Shown here in pieces: positions 12,368 to 12,981 of a stretch of 12,981 nucleotides of DNA. Under the pieces are notes generated by a model. That model made no database searches. It had not been told where the DNA came from and saw only the letters and a program-made list of their open reading frames with translations. Made by a program: the position numbers and the translations under genes. Source of the stretch: UBA8516 sp035457865 (lineage in GTDB: Archaea; Thermoproteota; Nitrososphaeria; Nitrososphaerales; Nitrosopumilaceae). The DNA lies in contig DATIAR010000055.1 of the NCBI GenBank assembly GCA_035457865.1, forward strand, positions 1 through 12,981, in the 5' to 3' direction. The stretch's first letter is position 1; each line of letters begins with the position of its first letter.

Positions 12368-12981
12368 ATGGTTTTTGGTTGGGGCAAAAAAAGATCTACA
12401 GATTCTATAGAATCCACTCAATTAGCAAAGCAAGTTTCTTTAAATAAAATAGAGAGCATTTTACAAGAAAAAAAGAGTAACCTAAGCAATCATATTATTG
12501 AAAAATCAAAACCAATAAGGGATAAAATAGAAGTAAAACGAGGAGAGATCGTACAGTTATTTTCACAGTTTGAATCAGACGATCTGGGATCGCAAGATGT
12601 CGACAAACATTTGAAAATAATTATTGAAAGGGGAAAGAGTGCTGTTATTTCTGGAGTAAGAAAAGAAACTTCCAAAAAATTAGATGAGATAAAAAAATAT
12701 CAAGATGTGATGAATCTGAATTCTGAGGTTGCTCAACTGCTTAAAAGAATTGGGGACATATTGGGCCCAAATTCAAGGGTAATGCATGTTTTTGCAAGAA
12801 AATACGCCGACAAACTTAAAGAGATTCTAGCAGATATTGCAAAAACCAAAGCAGATCTGCAAAAACTTGTCAATGATCATGATAAACTTGATTTGGATAC
12901 TTCAAGTATTTTAGAGTGGTCAAAAAAAATAATTGATTCAAAAAAAGACAACGAAGTAAAAAATAATACTATAACAAGTAC
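12368..12981 (+). CDS. Helical coiled-coil protein, partial at window end
   Basis: At least 204 residues with no stop before the window ends. It begins MVFGWGKKRSTDS; the rest is highly charged and helical, with long Lys/Glu-rich stretches (about 20-65, 80-115, 145-175) in heptad-like spacing, e.g. VAQLLKRIGDIL and LADIAKTKADLQKLV. There is no signal peptide or membrane segment, so it is probably cytoplasmic, a structural or scaffold protein. No catalytic motif is seen. ATG 12368 is preferred on promoter spacing and because ATG 12338 would add a short segment (ILFQWVKHQ) unlike the rest. The 3' end is cut by the window. Confidence 0.78.
   Translation, partial: MVFGWGKKRSTDSIESTQLAKQVSLNKIESILQEKKSNLSNHIIEKSKPIRDKIEVKRGEIVQLFSQFESDDLGSQDVDKHLKIIIERGKSAVISGVRKETSKKLDEIKKYQDVMNLNSEVAQLLKRIGDILGPNSRVMHVFARKYADKLKEILADIAKTKADLQKLVNDHDKLDLDTSSILEWSKKIIDSKKDNEVKNNTITS

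Noticed and set aside
1..12981. Mobile elements, CRISPR arrays, toxin-antitoxin loci
   Set aside because: No transposase, integrase, terminal repeats, regular direct repeats or toxin-like partner of the ribbon-helix-helix gene was found; gene content looks like stable chromosome.

Overview
The window looks like chromosomal DNA of a low-GC ammonia-oxidising archaeon (Nitrososphaerota/Thaumarchaeota, probably Nitrosopumilales). This rests on archaeal information-processing proteins (FEN1, TFB, a two-ring Cdc48 with a proteasome-docking tail, a stand-alone TRAM protein), an intron-containing tRNA-Ser, and many TATA-like boxes about 19-24 nt upstream of start codons, the layout of leaderless archaeal transcripts. 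The genus is an inference; no marker rRNA is present.

Layout. 1-1600 (+): three small genes for membrane-anchored or secreted proteins. 1620-3110 (-): flap endonuclease FEN1, preceded by a ribbon-helix-helix protein, then a 55-residue gene with a TTG start. 3210-3304 (+): tRNA-Ser(CGA) with a 13-nt intron. 3443-4174 (-): a secreted protein. 4394-5232 (+): a double winged-helix regulator overlapping, by ATGA, a three-helix membrane protein. 5321-5569 (+): a small protein with three GRGT repeats. 5640-5987 (-): a probable DUF6659-type protein. 6149-6633 (+): a cysteine-rich mini-protein and a degenerate HNH protein in one operon. 6699-10222 (-): a 25-residue peptide candidate, Cdc48, TFB and an 18-residue Lys/Ser/Ala peptide with its own hairpin terminator. 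10365-11867 (+): a TRAM protein and a medium-chain reductase lacking the catalytic zinc ligands. 11994-12302 (-): a two-helix membrane protein. 12368-end (+): a coiled-coil protein that runs off the window.

Most genes appear to be separate transcription units with their own TATA-like boxes; clear operons are the regulator/membrane pair and the Cys-rich/HNH pair. Housekeeping themes are DNA repair and replication (FEN1), transcription initiation (TFB), protein unfolding (Cdc48), RNA handling (TRAM, tRNA) and possibly CoA-ester reduction in carbon fixation (the reductase). No mobile element, CRISPR array or prophage was seen.

The points most worth a second look are: Cdc48 has no ATG, GTG or TTG at its expected start and seems to begin with ATA exactly where a leaderless transcript would start; the 18- and 25-residue peptide genes with promoters; the regulator/membrane-protein pair; the HNH protein with Gln in place of the key His; the GRGT-repeat protein; and the reductase that keeps only the structural zinc site.
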